A stretch of DNA of 50,763 nucleotides from Planctomycetota bacterium (lineage in GTDB: Bacteria > Planctomycetota > Planctomycetia > Pirellulales > Pirellulaceae): positions 1 to 50,763 of the forward strand of contig JAFLCP010000047.1 of NCBI GenBank assembly GCA_017303505.1, written 5' to 3'. Of the stretch, positions 16,921 through 25,456 are shown one piece after another. Under the pieces are notes generated by a model, which did not search any database, had not been told where the DNA came from, and saw only the letters and a program-made list of their open reading frames with translations. Positions within the stretch are counted from its first letter, which is position 1. Each line of letters begins with the position of its first letter. Position numbers and translations under genes: made by a program.

Positions 16921-18618
16921 ATGTCGGAATCAAGTCACAATCATAATGTTGCTCAGCGTCTGACATCGATGGCTTCGCAGCGCCCCGATGATATCGCTAT
17001 CGCTGTACCGCTCGGTTCGCATAAATTGGGCAGCCAACGCCCGTATCAACAGATATCGTTTCAACAGTTAGATCAAGAGAGTTCCGCCATTGCGGCAGGG
17101 CTATTGCAGCGCGGCCTCAAACCGGGGCAACGCATTGCAATGTTGATCCCGTTTAATGCAGAATTCATCACCGTGGTTTTTGCACTGCTCAAAGCGGGGG
17201 CAGCCATTGTGTTGATCGATCCCGGCATGGGACGCAAACATTTGGTACGCTGTTTAGAAGAAGCGGAGCCCGATGGATTTGTGGGGACTCCACTGGTGCA
17301 CGTGATTCGCGGCGTTTTGTCGAAACGCTTTCCCAAAGGCAAATTATTGATTACCACCGGTCGCAAGTTGGGGTGGCCAAGATTTCCCACCTTGAACGAA
17401 TTGCGGCAATCATCGCTGACGGGCTTCACGAGTTACAAAGCGAAGCTCGATGATCTGGCCGCGATTATCTTTACTACTGGTAGCACTGGTCCTCCAAAAG
17501 GTGTTCGCTATACCCATCGAATGTTCAATCGGCAAATCGATCAGATTGTCGAGCACTATGGTATCGAGCCAGGTGGAAGAGATTTGTCGGGCTTTCCGTT
17601 GTTTGGATTGTTCAACGCAGTGATGGGAACGACAACGATCATTCCCGACATGAATCCAACTCGTCCGGCTGCGGTTGATCCTGTGCGTTTGATCGACGCG
17701 ATGGATCAATGGGAGATCAATCAATCGTTTGGTTCGCCCGCATTGTGGACAGCAGTCGGACGTTATTGCGAACGCACGGGACGCAAGATGCCAACGCTCA
17801 AACGAGTGTTGTCGGCAGGAGCTCCTGTCCCGCCGCGCGTGTTAGCTTGGATTCGCAAAGCGATGGCGATTGATGGTGTCGTTTATACGCCGTATGGAGC
17901 AACCGAGGCGTTGCCTGTCGCGTCGATTGAATCGCGGGAAGTGTTAGAAGAAACAGCCGCCCGTTCCAAAGAAGGTGCTGGGACCTGTGTTGGAAGAGCC
18001 TTTTCAGGGATTCGATGGAAAGTCATCGACATCAATGACGATCCCGCCAAAGTGCTGGCAGATGTTAAAGAATTACCCATCGGACAAGTCGGGGAGTTGA
18101 TGGTTTCAGGCGATGTCGTTTCGCAGTTCTATGAAACGCGGCAAGATCAAAACGCTTATCACAAAGTTTTTGATGGCGAGCGAAATTGGCATCGCATGGG
18201 CGACATTGGTTACCTCGATGAGCAGGGGCGTTTTTGGTTTTGCGGACGCAAAGCACATCGCGTTAAAACGACAAACGGCGTGCTGTATACGATCCCTTGC
18301 GAAGCGATTTTCAATACCCATCGCAGTGTGCATCGCACCGCTTTGGTCGGCTTCGGCGAGCCGAATCGACAAACGGCTGCACTGATAATTGAAACGTGGG
18401 AACGTTCAAAGCAAAAGGATATGGCCAACGCGATGCCGGACGATCAACTAATTCGCGAATTGAAAGAGTTGGCAAAGAACTACGAACATACAAAATCGAT
18501 TGAACACTTCCTGGTCTATCCCGGACCATTGCCGACGGATATTCGTCACAACGCCAAGATCTTTCGCGAAAAATTGGGACCCTGGGCTCAGCAGCAATTA
18601 TCAAAAAAGAAGTCGTAG
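16921..18618 (+). CDS. oleC: OleC-type AMP-dependent ligase (beta-lactone synthetase family)
   Basis: 565 residues of the ANL superfamily. The P-loop FTTGSTGPPKG is at 184-194, with YGATE and the late HRMGDIGYLDEQGRFWFCGR segment carrying the ribose-binding Asp. Several runs are diagnostic of OleC rather than acyl-CoA ligases: IPDMNPTRPAAVDPVRL, FGSPALW, LSAGAPVPPRV, GAGTCVG and RHNAKIFREKLGPW (Lys546). OleC turns a long-chain beta-hydroxy acid into a beta-lactone with ATP in the olefin pathway, and homologues are known in planctomycetes. No OleA, OleB or OleD gene is in the window; the flanking SDR is of a different type. It is eight bases after the ATP-grasp gene and six bases before the SDR. 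Confidence 0.83.
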   Translation: MSESSHNHNVAQRLTSMASQRPDDIAIAVPLGSHKLGSQRPYQQISFQQLDQESSAIAAGLLQRGLKPGQRIAMLIPFNAEFITVVFALLKAGAAIVLIDPGMGRKHLVRCLEEAEPDGFVGTPLVHVIRGVLSKRFPKGKLLITTGRKLGWPRFPTLNELRQSSLTGFTSYKAKLDDLAAIIFTTGSTGPPKGVRYTHRMFNRQIDQIVEHYGIEPGGRDLSGFPLFGLFNAVMGTTTIIPDMNPTRPAAVDPVRLIDAMDQWEINQSFGSPALWTAVGRYCERTGRKMPTLKRVLSAGAPVPPRVLAWIRKAMAIDGVVYTPYGATEALPVASIESREVLEETAARSKEGAGTCVGRAFSGIRWKVIDINDDPAKVLADVKELPIGQVGELMVSGDVVSQFYETRQDQNAYHKVFDGERNWHRMGDIGYLDEQGRFWFCGRKAHRVKTTNGVLYTIPCEAIFNTHRSVHRTALVGFGEPNRQTAALIIETWERSKQKDMANAMPDDQLIRELKELAKNYEHTKSIEHFLVYPGPLPTDIRHNAKIFREKLGPWAQQQLSKKKS

Positions 18619-18624
18619 GTTGTT

Positions 18625-19434
18625 ATGGATTTGAAATTGGCGGGGATGAAGGTCATTGTAGTTGGTGGTGCAAGCGGGATTGGCTTGGCGACCACCAAGC
18701 TGCTTTTGGAAGAAAAGGCGACCGTTATTATTTGGGACATTCGTCCTGATACCGAATCGATCGCTTCGCAACTTGCGGGCGAAAGCAACGGTGAATGTTC
18801 CGGCTGCCAGTGTGATGTGGCCAGCGAAGAGAGTGTTCAACGAGCTGGCGCGTGGACACGCGAGCGAGTCGAGTATGTAGATCATCTCGTGCATTGTGCC
18901 GCCGTTGGGAGTGGCAAGTTCGGGTTCCCGTTTAGCAATTTGCAGCCGCAAGATTGGCTGAAGAATTTGCAGATCAATATCATGGGCATGGTGCATGTTG
19001 CCCATACGGCGGTTCCCTTGATTCGTAAACATCAATATGGTGGCTTGGTCTTCTTGGGATCGGTGGCAGGTCAAATTGGTTCGCAAACTGACCCGCCTTA
19101 TAGCGCGTGCAAAGCGGCGAATATCAATTTTGCGCAATGTTTAGCTAAGGATTTGGCCCCTGACGGTATTCGGGTTAACACGGTCAATCCTGGCATGGTA
19201 CAGACACCGTTGAATCGGAGTGTCTGGCAAGCTTGGTGTGACGCGCAGCCCGAAGAGCAGAAGCGGAGTTATGAAGAGTGGGCTGGTGAGAAAGTGAGTC
19301 GAGTTGTCCCGCTCGCGCGTTGGCAAACAGTCGACGACATTGCCAACATGATTGTCTTTCTCTTGAGTCCACGAGCAGGCAACGTTACCGGCCAAACGAT
19401 CAATGTCGACGGCGGCTTTGTGATGCATTGGTAG
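18625..19434 (+). CDS. Classical short-chain dehydrogenase/reductase (SDR)
   Basis: 269 residues. The Rossmann motif is GGASGIG near residues 13-19 and an acidic residue ends strand two (IIWDIRPD), which favours NAD(H). The catalytic Ser is in FLGSVAGQIG and the Tyr-Lys pair in YSACK; RVNTVNPGMVQTPL and the C-terminal TGQTINVDGG complete the family. The size and motifs differ from OleD, an extended SDR. Coupled behind oleC at six bases, it may set the redox state of a beta-hydroxy or beta-keto acid for OleC (inference). The stop codon TAG is the first part of a GTAGGGTGTG repeat tip. Confidence 0.88.
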   Translation: MDLKLAGMKVIVVGGASGIGLATTKLLLEEKATVIIWDIRPDTESIASQLAGESNGECSGCQCDVASEESVQRAGAWTRERVEYVDHLVHCAAVGSGKFGFPFSNLQPQDWLKNLQINIMGMVHVAHTAVPLIRKHQYGGLVFLGSVAGQIGSQTDPPYSACKAANINFAQCLAKDLAPDGIRVNTVNPGMVQTPLNRSVWQAWCDAQPEEQKRSYEEWAGEKVSRVVPLARWQTVDDIANMIVFLLSPRAGNVTGQTINVDGGFVMHW

Positions 19435-19531
19435 GGTGTGCAACAACCCTTGACCACAACGGCTTAAAATCGCGGAGGCTCATTTGTGAAATGGACTTCT
19501 GAGCGTCTATGATTGGGTTGTGAAACACACC
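19431..19531. repeat. Palindromic GTAGGGTGTG element after the SDR gene
   Basis: The left arm GTAGGGTGTGCAACAACCC can pair with the right arm GGGTTGTGAAACACACC (19515-19531). The right arm runs on as GTGCGTT, as does an arm of the element at 47644-47917. The SDR stop codon (19432-19434) lies inside the left tip. About 110 bases beyond, to the next gene, show nothing. Confidence 0.65.
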
Positions 19532-19644
19532 GTGCGTTTGACTTTCCGCAGCTTAGTCATGGCAAAATGCGTTGAAGTCAACGTAGCTGCTTTCGCTCAA
19601 GCGGCCGCTGGTCCTCAGATTGTGTGTCACATGGCACGATAGCT

Positions 19645-20019
19645 TTACGCAACCGGCACCGTAATTTTCTCGAGCCACAAGCGGAGTAGCCATTCTAACT
19701 CATTCCCATTTTCGATGGCTTTGTGATCGTGGAGATATGCGGCCATCAGTGCATCGGTAACGCCCAGTTTGCGCAATTGCTCGCGAGCATCGTGCCATGA
19801 TGGCAGCCAAACCAAACGACTCTTCATACCGTCGATCGAGCCGGTGTAACGCAAAAAATGTTGGAGGTCGAGGATAAAGAAGACATGGTCTTGGAAAGGG
19901 GAGGCGTGATGAAACACTTGGTCATCGTCCAAGACAAAATGCCCCGGTTCGGGCTTCCAATTGAAGCCGGCTTTCTTAATCGCTTTTGCCAATTCAATAT
20001 CGAGATCGGTGAATCGCAT
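19645..20019 (-). CDS. Hypothetical protein
   Basis: 124 residues from ATG 20019 (MRFTDLDIELAKAIKKAG); a TTG two codons earlier is possible. It is an even mix of aromatic, acidic and His residues: FVLDDDQVFHHASPFQDHVF, FILDLQHFLRYTG, LVWLPSWHDAREQLRKLG and ELEWLLRLWLEKI at the end. No signal or membrane segment. The sequence has real protein character and no overlapping better frame, but the family was not recognised. It is followed on the other side by a DUF1499 gene on the same strand. Confidence 0.6.
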   Translation of the reverse strand: MRFTDLDIELAKAIKKAGFNWKPEPGHFVLDDDQVFHHASPFQDHVFFILDLQHFLRYTGSIDGMKSRLVWLPSWHDAREQLRKLGVTDALMAAYLHDHKAIENGNELEWLLRLWLEKITVPVA

Positions 20020-20092
20020 CGTCAAAGTCGCTACTGCTAAGTCATGAATTTGGACATCTTGGGCATTTTAGGGGCGTGCCAAGTGGGCGAGG

Positions 20093-20557
20093 CTATTTTG
20101 TTGAGGACGTTAGAGTCGCTACGTAAGCCAATAGGTCACGGATATTGCGAGGGTTTTGGCCGAGATCCCCTTTGCCGATTCGCGATTTGCTGTACACGTC
20201 CAAAACGGTCTGGTCTCCATTGCGTTTTAGGGTGACGATGATGTCGTCTTTGAATCGCATGAGGCTTGTCGTTCGCACCAAATGGATTTTGCGAGTGTCA
20301 GCGTCGACCGACTCGGTCCGGTCATAGCTCCACAACGGCTTAGACTGGGCGATTGCTTTCAGCTTTTGTTCTATTTCGTCTGGTGATAGGGCTAGCCGCT
20401 GCGTTCGGAGCCGGACGTCTTTGGCGTCAGGAGAAGTTTCTGCGATATTGGTGGTTAGATCCCGGGACCAATCTTCGATGTAGGAGAATATCCAGAGTGT
20501 CACCAACAGTGCTACAATACCGATCGCAGGCCCTAGGTAACGCAAAAGGTTAGACAT
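20093..20557 (-). CDS. DUF1499 family membrane-anchored protein
   Basis: 154 residues from ATG 20557. One N-terminal membrane segment (GPAIGIVALLVTLWIFSYI) is followed by a soluble domain ending with VLDVYSKSRIGKGDLGQNPR and NIRDL, the hallmark of DUF1499 proteins, preceded by DDIIVTL strands. The function of the family is unknown; members are often lipoproteins or membrane anchored. Its start codon is one base away from the rarA start codon on the other strand, so each gene's ribosome site lies within the other's coding sequence. The promoters of this pair must lie inside coding DNA. Confidence 0.75.
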   Translation of the reverse strand: MSNLLRYLGPAIGIVALLVTLWIFSYIEDWSRDLTTNIAETSPDAKDVRLRTQRLALSPDEIEQKLKAIAQSKPLWSYDRTESVDADTRKIHLVRTTSLMRFKDDIIVTLKRNGDQTVLDVYSKSRIGKGDLGQNPRNIRDLLAYVATLTSSTK

Positions 20558-20558
20558 C

Positions 20559-21905
20559 ATGGATCTCTTCGAAAACATGGAACGGGAAAATCGTCGGCAA
20601 CACGAACCGCTGGCTGCCCGTATGCGACCGCGCAACTTGTCTGAGTATATCGGACAGGAACATTTTTTGGGGCCTGGCAAGCTCTTGCGTCGATTAATGG
20701 ATGCCAAACGCCTGGGGTCGATCTTGTTGTACGGACCACCTGGTACGGGAAAGACTACCCTAGCACATCTGCTAGCCAAGCACACCGGCGGGGCATTCAA
20801 ACAATTGAGCGCAGTAACGAGTGGTGTCAAAGAGCTTCGCGAAGTTCTGCAATGGGCTCATGATGAGGTAGGTTCTGGCCAACCGAAGCCATTATTGTTT
20901 ATCGACGAAATCCATCGCTTCAATCGCTCACAACAAGATGCACTTCTGCCCGATGTCGAAGCGGGGATCATCAGTTTGATCGGAGCGACCACCAGCAATC
21001 CTTACTTTGCCGTGAACGGTGCTCTGCTCAGTCGAAGTCAGATTTTTCAGTTGCAGCCATTGTCGGAAGAACAGGTTGTGCGATTGTTGCAACGCGCGAT
21101 ACAAGATCGCGAACGAGGGCTGGGTAGAATTCCAATTGAAGTGGAAGCGGGGGCATTGGAATATTTAGCTCGTATCTGCGAAGGTGATGCACGGCAAGCT
21201 CTCGGGGCGTTGGAAGTGGCGGTGCTTTCGTCCAGCGAACGACCTGTCCCTTTGACGGTCTCGCTGGCACAAGAGTCTGTGCAACAAAAGCTCATTCAAT
21301 TTGATCCGACCGGTGACCAGCACTATGACATGGCATCAGCATTGATCAAGAGCATTCGAGGGAGTGATCCCGATGCGTCGCTCTATTGGCTGGCTCGCAT
21401 GCTGGAGAGTGGTGAAGATATTCGGTTTCTATGTCGGCGCTTGATTATTTTGGCCAGCGAAGATATCGGTAACGCTGATCCACGCGCGTTAACGATTACC
21501 GTATCGGCGATGCAAGCTTGCGAATTCATTGGTTTACCCGAGGCTCAATTAACGCTGTCGCAAACGGTGATTTATTTGGCTTGTGCTCCGAAGAGCAACT
21601 CGGCCACAGTTGCTATTGGCTTAGCGCGTAAAGAAGTACGTGAAGGGCAATTGATTCCGGTACCGGTCCATTTGCGCGACGGGCATTACGCGGGCGCTGA
21701 AAAGTTAGGGAATGCGAAGGGATATCAATATTCCCACGAGAGTGCAGATGGAGTTGCTGCGCAGGATTATTTGGGTGTCGACCGAACATTTTATTCGCCG
21801 ACCGATCGCGGTTACGAAGCGTCTATTGCGGAGCGTTTACTCAAGATACGCGAGAAGTTGCGCTCGAGCCGCGCTGCGCGAGAGCAGGAGATAACAGAAA
21901 GGTGA
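20559..21905 (+). CDS. rarA: Replication-associated recombination protein A (AAA+ ATPase)
   Basis: 448 residues, the usual length of RarA/MgsA. The N-terminal EPLAARMRPRNLSEYIGQEH leads to Walker A GPPGTGKTT (59-67), Walker B LLFIDEIHRF and the SNPYF/sensor region GATTSNPYF. The C-terminus holds the clamp-loader-like and tetramerisation parts (LARMLESGEDIRFLCRRLII, SEDIGNADP, GHYAGAEKLGNAKGY). It acts at stalled replication forks, binding SSB and single-strand/double-strand junctions. The start ATG 20559 has AAAAGG nine bases upstream, within the DUF1499 reading frame. No partner gene is nearby. Confidence 0.95.
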   Translation: MDLFENMERENRRQHEPLAARMRPRNLSEYIGQEHFLGPGKLLRRLMDAKRLGSILLYGPPGTGKTTLAHLLAKHTGGAFKQLSAVTSGVKELREVLQWAHDEVGSGQPKPLLFIDEIHRFNRSQQDALLPDVEAGIISLIGATTSNPYFAVNGALLSRSQIFQLQPLSEEQVVRLLQRAIQDRERGLGRIPIEVEAGALEYLARICEGDARQALGALEVAVLSSSERPVPLTVSLAQESVQQKLIQFDPTGDQHYDMASALIKSIRGSDPDASLYWLARMLESGEDIRFLCRRLIILASEDIGNADPRALTITVSAMQACEFIGLPEAQLTLSQTVIYLACAPKSNSATVAIGLARKEVREGQLIPVPVHLRDGHYAGAEKLGNAKGYQYSHESADGVAAQDYLGVDRTFYSPTDRGYEASIAERLLKIREKLRSSRAAREQEITER

Positions 21906-21944
21906 GCAGGAGAGCGATTAAGAGCAGTCTTTCAGTTGCGCGAA

Positions 21945-22147
21945 ATCGTTTAACCCGTATGCCGTAGGCTAGGCGGGCTTACCGTTTGATTCGTCGACTG
22001 ATGGAACCGCGAAGAATCTCAGCGCTGCGGATTGTTTACACGGTGGAGTTCGTAGCTCTTACTTCGTACTTCGTAATTCGTCGTCGTAATTCGTGATCGC
22101 GATTTGTCGGCTGATGGAACCACGAAAAGGACGAAAGACGCGAAATA
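21945..22147 (+). repeat. Large direct repeat, copy A
   Basis: About 200 bases starting ATCGTTTAACCCGTATGCCG and ending in CCACGAAAAGGACG and AAGACGCGAAA. Copy B stands exactly 260 bases downstream. The spacer 21906-22651 has no gene; it consists of these repeats and short unrecognised pieces. Confidence 0.85.
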
Positions 22148-22204
22148 GGAGAGGACCTACTGAGTGCATTGCGACTGCGAGGCGTTGGCGACGCAGCAGT
22201 TGCG

Positions 22205-22407
22205 ATCGTTTAACCCGTATGCCGTAGGCTAGGCGGGCTTACCGTTTGATTCGTCGTCTGGTTGAACCGCGAAGAATCATAACGTTGCCGAAACTCTATG
22301 CGGAGGAGTTCGTAGCGCTTACTTCGTACTTCCTAATTCGTCGTCGTAATTCGTGATCGTACTTCGTCGGTTGATGGAACCACGAGCAGGACGGAAATCG
22401 CGAAAAG
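22205..22407 (+). repeat. Large direct repeat, copy B
   Basis: Same order as copy A with scattered substitutions: the TTTAACCCGTATGCCGTAGG block, GATTCGTCG, GAACCGCGAAGAATC, ACTTCGTACTTC, TAATTCGTCGTCGTAATTCG and GATGGAACCACGA all recur at a 260-base offset. Confidence 0.85.
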
Positions 22408-22437
22408 TAGCATCGGCTAACTGATGTGTATTGAGCC

Positions 22438-22488
22438 GACGAATCAAACGGCAAGCCTGCCTAGCCTGCGGCGTACGGGGTAAACGAT
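22438..22488 (-). repeat. Inverted partial copy of the 21.9-22.4 kb repeat
   Basis: GACGAATCAAACGGCAAGCC to GGTAAACGAT is the reverse complement of the first ~51 bases of copies A and B, with about five differences. It can pair with copy B across ~230 bases. Confidence 0.8.
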
Positions 22489-22651
22489 CTCTCACGCAAT
22501 GGCGAATCGAACGATAAACTTTGAAGTTCCTCTTGAGCAGAAGTCGAGTGTTAAGCTATACAGACTTATTGCCCAAGATCCCACGGATGGTGATCTGGAA
22601 CCCACGTGGGTTTTATGACCAAGATATTTGCTAGCAAGGAGGTTGCTCGCG

Positions 22652-23200
22652 ATGCCGGTGCCGCAGTTTGATCCGACGACTTCCGATGCTCTTCATTTCT
22701 TATTCTTGTGGACTGGGTACGGCAGTATTGTTGGACTCACAGCCAAAGCCATTATGCCTGGCCGCGATGGCGGTGGGCCGTTGGCGACCTGGGCCCTCGG
22801 CTTGGGTGGTGGCTTCGTGGGCAATGTTTTCTTAGCATTGCTGACCGACGAAAAATTCGACCTAATGACGCCCTATGGAATCGTCGCCGCCGTCGCAGGC
22901 TCGTTCGGCTTGCTGCTCATCTATCGCTTAAGCGACGGCAAATTCTGGGAAGACGAGCCCGTGAAGGCCAAGCCCAGGGAGTTTGACCCCGACGCTGTTG
23001 AGAATGAGCTACCGCGTCCTAAGCGACTTCGCCGTCGCAGCACTTGGTTCAGCGAACAGCGCGATGCCACCGAGTCCGCTCGCAAACTCTTGAACGAAGA
23101 TACTCATTCTTCGCCAGAGTCGATTCGCATCGAACGACTCTCTCGAAAACTCCTCAACGACAAATCTCGCTCTGCCTCTCAAAAACGCAACGCCGCATGA
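22652..23200 (+). CDS. Small membrane protein with basic tail, GlsB/YeaQ-like at best
   Basis: 182 residues from ATG 22652 with a perfect AAGGAGG eight bases upstream. The first ~95 residues have three membrane segments separated by glycine-rich loops (TGYGSIVGLTAKAIMPGRDG, LATWALGLGGGFVGNVFLAL, GIVAAVAGSFGLLLIY). The AKAIMPG-then-GG pattern recalls the GlsB/YeaQ/YmgE (transglycosylase-associated) family, but the match is slight. The last ~85 residues are charged and Arg/Ser rich with repeated SARKLLNE and SRKLLND, and look disordered. No operon partner. Confidence 0.7.
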   Translation: MPVPQFDPTTSDALHFLFLWTGYGSIVGLTAKAIMPGRDGGGPLATWALGLGGGFVGNVFLALLTDEKFDLMTPYGIVAAVAGSFGLLLIYRLSDGKFWEDEPVKAKPREFDPDAVENELPRPKRLRRRSTWFSEQRDATESARKLLNEDTHSSPESIRIERLSRKLLNDKSRSASQKRNAA

Positions 23201-23209
23201 CGCTGCGCG

Positions 23210-23269
23210 AGAGAGGAGAGAGTAGAGAGGAGAAAGTAGAGAGGAGTAAGGAGAAAGTAGAGAGTAGAG
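23210..23269. repeat. Polypurine low-complexity tract
   Basis: GAGAGTAGAGAGGAG-type units recur for about 60 bases between the convergent genes ending at 23200 and 23272. The plus strand is almost all purine. Confidence 0.75.
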
Positions 23270-23271
23270 CG

Positions 23272-24945
23272 TTAAGATTGAGGTGGGGTGAGTAATTTGC
23301 GAATGGACATGCCACCGGAAAGATTCTTGACGTCTTGGAAGCCAAGTCCTTTTAGCCAACATGCGGCGACGTGAGCTCGTTTACCTGAGTGGCAAACGAC
23401 AACCGTCGGACGCGTCTTATCCAGCTCTTGCCAACGCGTCGCAATCTCATCGACAGGTATCCCAATCGATCCGACGCACGGTAATGTTTCGCGCTCTTTG
23501 GCTGTTCGCACATCGACTACTTGATAGCCATCGAGATTGAAATCGGGCTCTACAATTTGCGGCCACTCATCTAAATCATTGCAAGCCGCAAACGCCGCCA
23601 TATGCACTGGATCTTTGGCGCTGCCGTAAGGAGGCGCATAAGCGAGATCGACTTCGGCTAGATCGTACACCGTTCCGTCAAATTGCATCGCTGTTGCAAT
23701 GACGTCCATACGCTTATCGACACCCTCAGCGCCAATCGCAGATGCTCCGAGGATCTTGCCGCTATCCGGTGCATAGATCAGCTTCAGTGTTAAGTTCTTA
23801 GCGCCCGGAAAATAACTCGCATGATGAGCCGCTTGAATAATCACACTGCGACAAGCAATCTTGTTGAGTTTGCATAGTCGTTCGCTAAAGCCCGTGCAGG
23901 CTGCGGTTAATTCGAAGACACGTACAATTGCTGTGCCGAGAACGGTACCCATCGGCTCGGATTTTCCACAAGCCGCATGAGCACCCGCTACGCGACCGCT
24001 GCGATTGGCGGGACCTGCAAGCGGCAGCAGTTGCGGCAAACCAGTAACACGATGCGTATATTCCGCAATGTCGCCGACCGCATAAATGTTTGGGTCATTG
24101 GTCTGCATGAACTCGTTAACTTTGACTCCGCGAGTTCCCAGTTCAATACCTGCAGCTTGAGCCAATTCGACCCGTGGACGAACTCCCGCACCGATCAACA
24201 CCATATCGGTTTCAAGTTTCGAACCATCGGCAAGTTCCAAGGCGACGATGCGATCGCCATCGAACTCGAACTTTGTGAGCTCGGCGTTGACGCGCACTTT
24301 TATGCCATGCCGCGTGAGTTCATTGTGAACAAACATTGCCATTTCGCGATCGAGTTGCCCCAGCACCTGCGGAGCTCGTTCGAGTAAATCGACAGCCACG
24401 CCGCGACGATGAAGTTGTTCGACAGTTTCAAGACCCACGAAGCCAGCCCCCACGACCGTGACATGCTTCACTGCATGTGAGTTGAGGTAACTCATGACAC
24501 GATCTAAATCGGGGAGTGTCCAAAGTTGAAAAGCGTTTGGGGCTTGAGTGGGATAGAAAGCAGGACGCAGTGGTTCTGAACCCGTGGCGATAACCAACTT
24601 GTCGTAAGGTAGAGAGTATGTTTCGCCGGTAGCATGATTCTTGACGCTGACACTCTTTTGATTTCGATCGATGGCTGTCGCTTCTTGCAGGGTGCGAATC
24701 TCGATTCGAAACCGCTGTTGAAATAGTTCGGGTGTAGCAACTAGCAAGCTCTCGCGTTTCGCAATGTCGCCGCCGATGTGATACGGCAAACCGCAATTCG
24801 CGAACGAGATATAAGGGCCCTTCTCAAGAACGATGATCTCAGCATGTGCATTGACTCGACGAGCACGCGCGGCAGCTGAGGCCCCCCCGGCAACTCCACC
24901 AATGATCACAATGCGCAGCGGGGAAGAAGATGATGTTGAGTTCAT
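23272..24945 (-). CDS. CoA-disulfide/persulfide reductase with C-terminal rhodanese domain (CoADR-RHD)
   Basis: 557 residues from ATG 24945. FAD motif IVIIGGVAGGASAAARARR is at the start; the active-site Cys51 is in SFANCGLPYH, typical of CoA-disulfide reductases, and the NAD motif is VVGAGFVGLETVEQL. A rhodanese domain follows (GYQVVDVRTAKERETLPCVG), with catalytic Cys518 in CHSGKR. Enzymes of this build reduce CoA disulfides, CoA persulfide or polysulfide with NAD(P)H in sulfur redox balance. The gene lies 180 bases behind an ArsR-family regulator on the same strand, which suggests sulfur-controlled expression. Alternative names for such enzymes are Npsr or Cdr. Confidence 0.88.
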   Translation of the reverse strand: MNSTSSSSPLRIVIIGGVAGGASAAARARRVNAHAEIIVLEKGPYISFANCGLPYHIGGDIAKRESLLVATPELFQQRFRIEIRTLQEATAIDRNQKSVSVKNHATGETYSLPYDKLVIATGSEPLRPAFYPTQAPNAFQLWTLPDLDRVMSYLNSHAVKHVTVVGAGFVGLETVEQLHRRGVAVDLLERAPQVLGQLDREMAMFVHNELTRHGIKVRVNAELTKFEFDGDRIVALELADGSKLETDMVLIGAGVRPRVELAQAAGIELGTRGVKVNEFMQTNDPNIYAVGDIAEYTHRVTGLPQLLPLAGPANRSGRVAGAHAACGKSEPMGTVLGTAIVRVFELTAACTGFSERLCKLNKIACRSVIIQAAHHASYFPGAKNLTLKLIYAPDSGKILGASAIGAEGVDKRMDVIATAMQFDGTVYDLAEVDLAYAPPYGSAKDPVHMAAFAACNDLDEWPQIVEPDFNLDGYQVVDVRTAKERETLPCVGSIGIPVDEIATRWQELDKTRPTVVVCHSGKRAHVAACWLKGLGFQDVKNLSGGMSIRKLLTPPQS

Positions 24946-25124
24946 GAGTATCCGTCTCAATGGGTCGATGTACTTGTCGAGTGCGAAAAGCAAGACACTT
25001 TTCAGGGCACGCCTACCGATCAAGACTTTAACGGGTGCTGCGGATATGGTCTAGGCGCCAAGCTGCGGACAGAGTGCTGCAGACATCGTTCAGCAAAAAC
25101 AGTCCCGCAAAAACAGGCTGTATG

Positions 25125-25439
25125 CTATGAGCCACCAAACCTAGTCTCGATACACGCCATGATGCTACCGAGATGGGGTTCGGCTACCGAATAATAAATG
25201 CAGCGTCCATCGCGCTGGCTGTTGAGCAGTTGGCAGCGTTGCATAAGGCGAAGATGTTCGGATGCCATATGGCTGGGAATTTCGCAAGCCTCGGCCAATT
25301 CGCCAACCGTATATCGACCTCGCAACAGCATCTGAATCATGCGCAATCGATGCGGATGGGCGAGCGTTTTGAGACACTCGGCCGCCTGTTCCAGTTTCCC
25401 CAATTCCAGCAACGGGGGCGTTTCTTTGGCGGTGGTCAT
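25125..25439 (-). CDS. ArsR family winged-helix regulator
   Basis: 104 residues from ATG 25439 with AAGGA eight bases before. The fold reads AAECLKTLAHPHRLRMIQML, YTVGELAEACEIPSHMASEH (recognition helix) and LLNSQRDGRCIYYSVAEP. It lacks the arsenic motif ELCVCDL. Cysteines are at about 22, 48, 68, 78 and 95, so thiol or persulfide sensing is possible, but the two-Cys pattern of BigR/SqrR is not clearly met. It lies just upstream of the CoADR-RHD gene, which it likely controls, and an AT-rich inverted repeat stands directly before it. Confidence 0.88.
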   Translation of the reverse strand: MTTAKETPPLLELGKLEQAAECLKTLAHPHRLRMIQMLLRGRYTVGELAEACEIPSHMASEHLRLMQRCQLLNSQRDGRCIYYSVAEPHLGSIMACIETRFGGS

Positions 25440-25456
25440 AAAGGAGTTCCTTATCT

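Noticed and set aside
18625-19434. Calling the SDR oleD because it follows oleC
   Set aside because: OleD is an extended SDR of over 300 residues with a different N-terminal motif; this is a 269-residue classical SDR ending in TGQTINVDGG.
21945-22488. An insertion sequence or CRISPR array
   Set aside because: There is no transposase frame, no terminal inverted repeat with target duplication, and no regular short repeats with unique spacers.
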